Assembly: GCA_900547285.1 (NCBI GenBank)
Contig: URGF01000045.1
Coordinates: 1-13,621, forward strand
Source of the DNA: an uncultured Collinsella sp.
Lineage (GTDB): Bacteria; Actinomycetota; Coriobacteriia; Coriobacteriales; Coriobacteriaceae
Direction of reading: 5' to 3'
DNA: 13,621 bases
Below, in pieces: positions 12,326-13,621 of the stretch. Position 1 is the first letter of the stretch. Each line of letters begins with the position of its first letter. Under the pieces are notes generated by a model, which saw only the letters and a list, made by a program, of their open reading frames with translations, did not search any database and had not been told where the DNA came from. The translations under genes were made by a program, and so were the position numbers.

Positions 12326-13621
12326 GAGCTCGAGTTCGTTGAGGCGAAGGATCGCCACGATATAGATCTTGAGCGCTTGCTTGAGCTGTTCCTCGTTGGC
12401 GCACTCGTTGGGACCGTGCATCTGGCCGCCCCACGCGGGCAACTCCAGGCCGGTCTCCTCGGGGCCAAACGACACGGCGCGGGCAAAGTTGCGCGCGTAC
12501 GTGCCGCCGCCCATGGCAAAGGGCTCAGCATGCTTGCCCGTAAACTCGTTATAGGTATCAATAAGCGCCTTCACGGCCGGATCGTCGGCCGAAACTGAGA
12601 ACGGCACCTTGGCACGACCCACGCGATACGTCACACCAAAGCGGCCCACGAGCGGCTCGAGCTGCTCGCAGATGGTATCGGCACTGGTGCTATCGGGGAA
12701 GCGCACGTCGATGACCTGCTCGATGTGACCATCCACCACACGGATGACGCCGGGGTTGCAGGTGAGCGGGCCAAACGCGGGGCTCGTCGCGTCGATACCC
12801 AGGCCGCGGCCATAGGCGTCCGCATGCACAAAGGCCAAAAACTTGACAAACTCGTGCTCGGCAGGCGTCAGCAAGCGCTCGTCACGGGCACCAAACGCAT
12901 CCTCGGCCTCGCGCAGATACGCCACGATCAGACCGACGGCATTGATAGTGCCCTCAGGCATTGAAGCATGGCCACCAATACCGTGGGCGAAAATCTGCGC
13001 ATGCCCGTTATCGAGTGCTGTGATCTCCAGGCGGTCAGCGTTCTCGACCGGGGCAGGCAACTCATCGGCGGCAATCGCAAGCTCGCAGATAGACTGCGAC
13101 GGAATGGCATTGCTCGCCTCGGCACCGCTCCACGACACGATGCGCCCGCCATCAATCTTGGAGCTCACAAACGTCGCCCCAAACTGGCCCTTCTCGGCAT
13201 TGCAGACCGGGAACTCGGCATCGGGCGTAAACAGAAAGTCGGGGTTTGCATAGTTCTCCAGATAATGGTGAACGTCGGACATGCCCACTTCCTCATCGCA
13301 GCCCAGCAGCGCGCGGAAGGTATACCGCGGCACAATGCCGTGCTTGAGCAGATAGGCGCCGGCGTAGAGCGACAGCACCGCCGGACCCTTGTCGTCGATC
13401 ACGCCACGGCCGAGCAGCCAGCCCTCGCGACGCTCCATCGCAAACGGGTCGGTGTCCCAGCCAGGGCCGGCGGGAACCACGTCCACGTGGCAGATGGTCG
13501 CGAGCTGCTTGTCGCCGCGACCCGGGATATCGGCAATGCCCACGTAACCCTCGTCGTCGCTTGTCTGGTAGCCGAGGTTCTGCGCAATGCCGAGCGCGCA
13601 ATCGAGCGCGTCACGAACCGG
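12323..13621 (-). CDS. M20-family metallopeptidase (PepV/Sapep-like dipeptidase), 5' end missing
   Basis: 432 residues are visible; the frame is open to the window edge, so the N-terminus is missing (PepV-like proteins have about 470 residues). The product should be a cytoplasmic di-zinc dipeptidase. Visible ligands, numbered from the window edge: H45-x-D47 in HVDVVPAG, D76 in GVIDDKGP, the catalytic Glu pair E110-E111 in CDEEVG, D134 in TPDAEF, and the late His in QMHGPNE. The GIGGHASMPEG segment fits the lid domain. The GTG at 13543 (VGIADIPG) is internal, since the 26 codons before it read on as matching protein (ALGIAQNLGYQTSDDEGY). It ends inside the long inverted repeat at 12220-12325. 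It is transcribed toward the pst operon, and the 480-base repeat-rich gap suggests separate transcription. Confidence 0.92.
   Translation of the reverse strand, partial: PVRDALDCALGIAQNLGYQTSDDEGYVGIADIPGRGDKQLATICHVDVVPAGPGWDTDPFAMERREGWLLGRGVIDDKGPAVLSLYAGAYLLKHGIVPRYTFRALLGCDEEVGMSDVHHYLENYANPDFLFTPDAEFPVCNAEKGQFGATFVSSKIDGGRIVSWSGAEASNAIPSQSICELAIAADELPAPVENADRLEITALDNGHAQIFAHGIGGHASMPEGTINAVGLIVAYLREAEDAFGARDERLLTPAEHEFVKFLAFVHADAYGRGLGIDATSPAFGPLTCNPGVIRVVDGHIEQVIDVRFPDSTSADTICEQLEPLVGRFGVTYRVGRAKVPFSVSADDPAVKALIDTYNEFTGKHAEPFAMGGGTYARNFARAVSFGPEETGLELPAWGGQMHGPNECANEEQLKQALKIYIVAILRLNELEL

Noticed and set aside
12091..12561. 156-residue - strand frame across the intergenic hairpins
   Set aside because: It consists of repeat sequence and an out-of-frame part of the peptidase gene.
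1..13621. CRISPR array, tRNA, rRNA, transposase or phage genes
   Set aside because: I looked for regular spaced repeats, tRNA-like cloverleaf ends and known mobile-element proteins on both strands and saw none.

Overview
The window looks like part of the chromosome of a high-GC anaerobic gut actinobacterium of the class Coriobacteriia, most likely Collinsella or a close relative. This rests on the GC-rich coding style, the protein sequences (an AbiEi/DUF559-like orphan of a type I associate with Coriobacteriia, a Tat-exported PstS lipoprotein) and the GGGGACG-bearing hairpins between genes. The taxon is an inference from memory, not from a search.

Left part, + strand. An orphan nuclease-like gene (232-1440), visibly less GC-rich than the rest, is followed by about 390 bases of AT-richer sequence with no convincing gene. 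Next comes a compact metal-export locus: an ArsR/SmtB-type metal sensor (1830-2195), a free-standing 72-residue HMA metal-binding protein (2259-2477) and a P1B-2-type Zn/Cd/Pb-exporting ATPase (2577-4529). Three copies of an ATATGA-N8-TCATAT-type palindrome were found: one inside the core promoter of the regulator, one between that promoter and its ribosome binding site, and one just before the ATPase. A terminator-like hairpin lies between the HMA gene and the ATPase. The locus therefore reads as one regulon controlled at two points by its own ArsR protein.

Middle part, - strand. A nested inverted repeat of about 129 bases (28-bp perfect outer arms) separates the ATPase from a convergent DtxR/MntR-family regulator (4753-5130). 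After an intergenic stretch carrying a tandemly duplicated terminator arm comes a two-gene unit, ABC-F ATPase (6118-7977) then Cof-type HAD phosphatase (5341-6111). The longest open frame of the ABC-F gene runs 65 codons too far upstream, through a terminator; its real start is at 7977.

Right part, - strand. A complete high-affinity phosphate transporter operon pstS-pstC-pstA-pstB (11840 down to 8181) has tight or overlapping junctions and ends in two successive hairpins. No phoU lies next to it. The 480-base gap upstream of pstS holds several inverted repeats. At the right edge is an M20-family dipeptidase gene (12323 to beyond 13621) whose 5' end is outside the window and whose stop codon sits inside another long inverted repeat.

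I saw no CRISPR array, rRNA, tRNA, transposase or phage gene. Most of the protein-coding content is familiar. The least explained items are the metal-regulon architecture, the mixed metal site of the DtxR-like protein, the orphan nuclease-like gene and the long intergenic hairpins.
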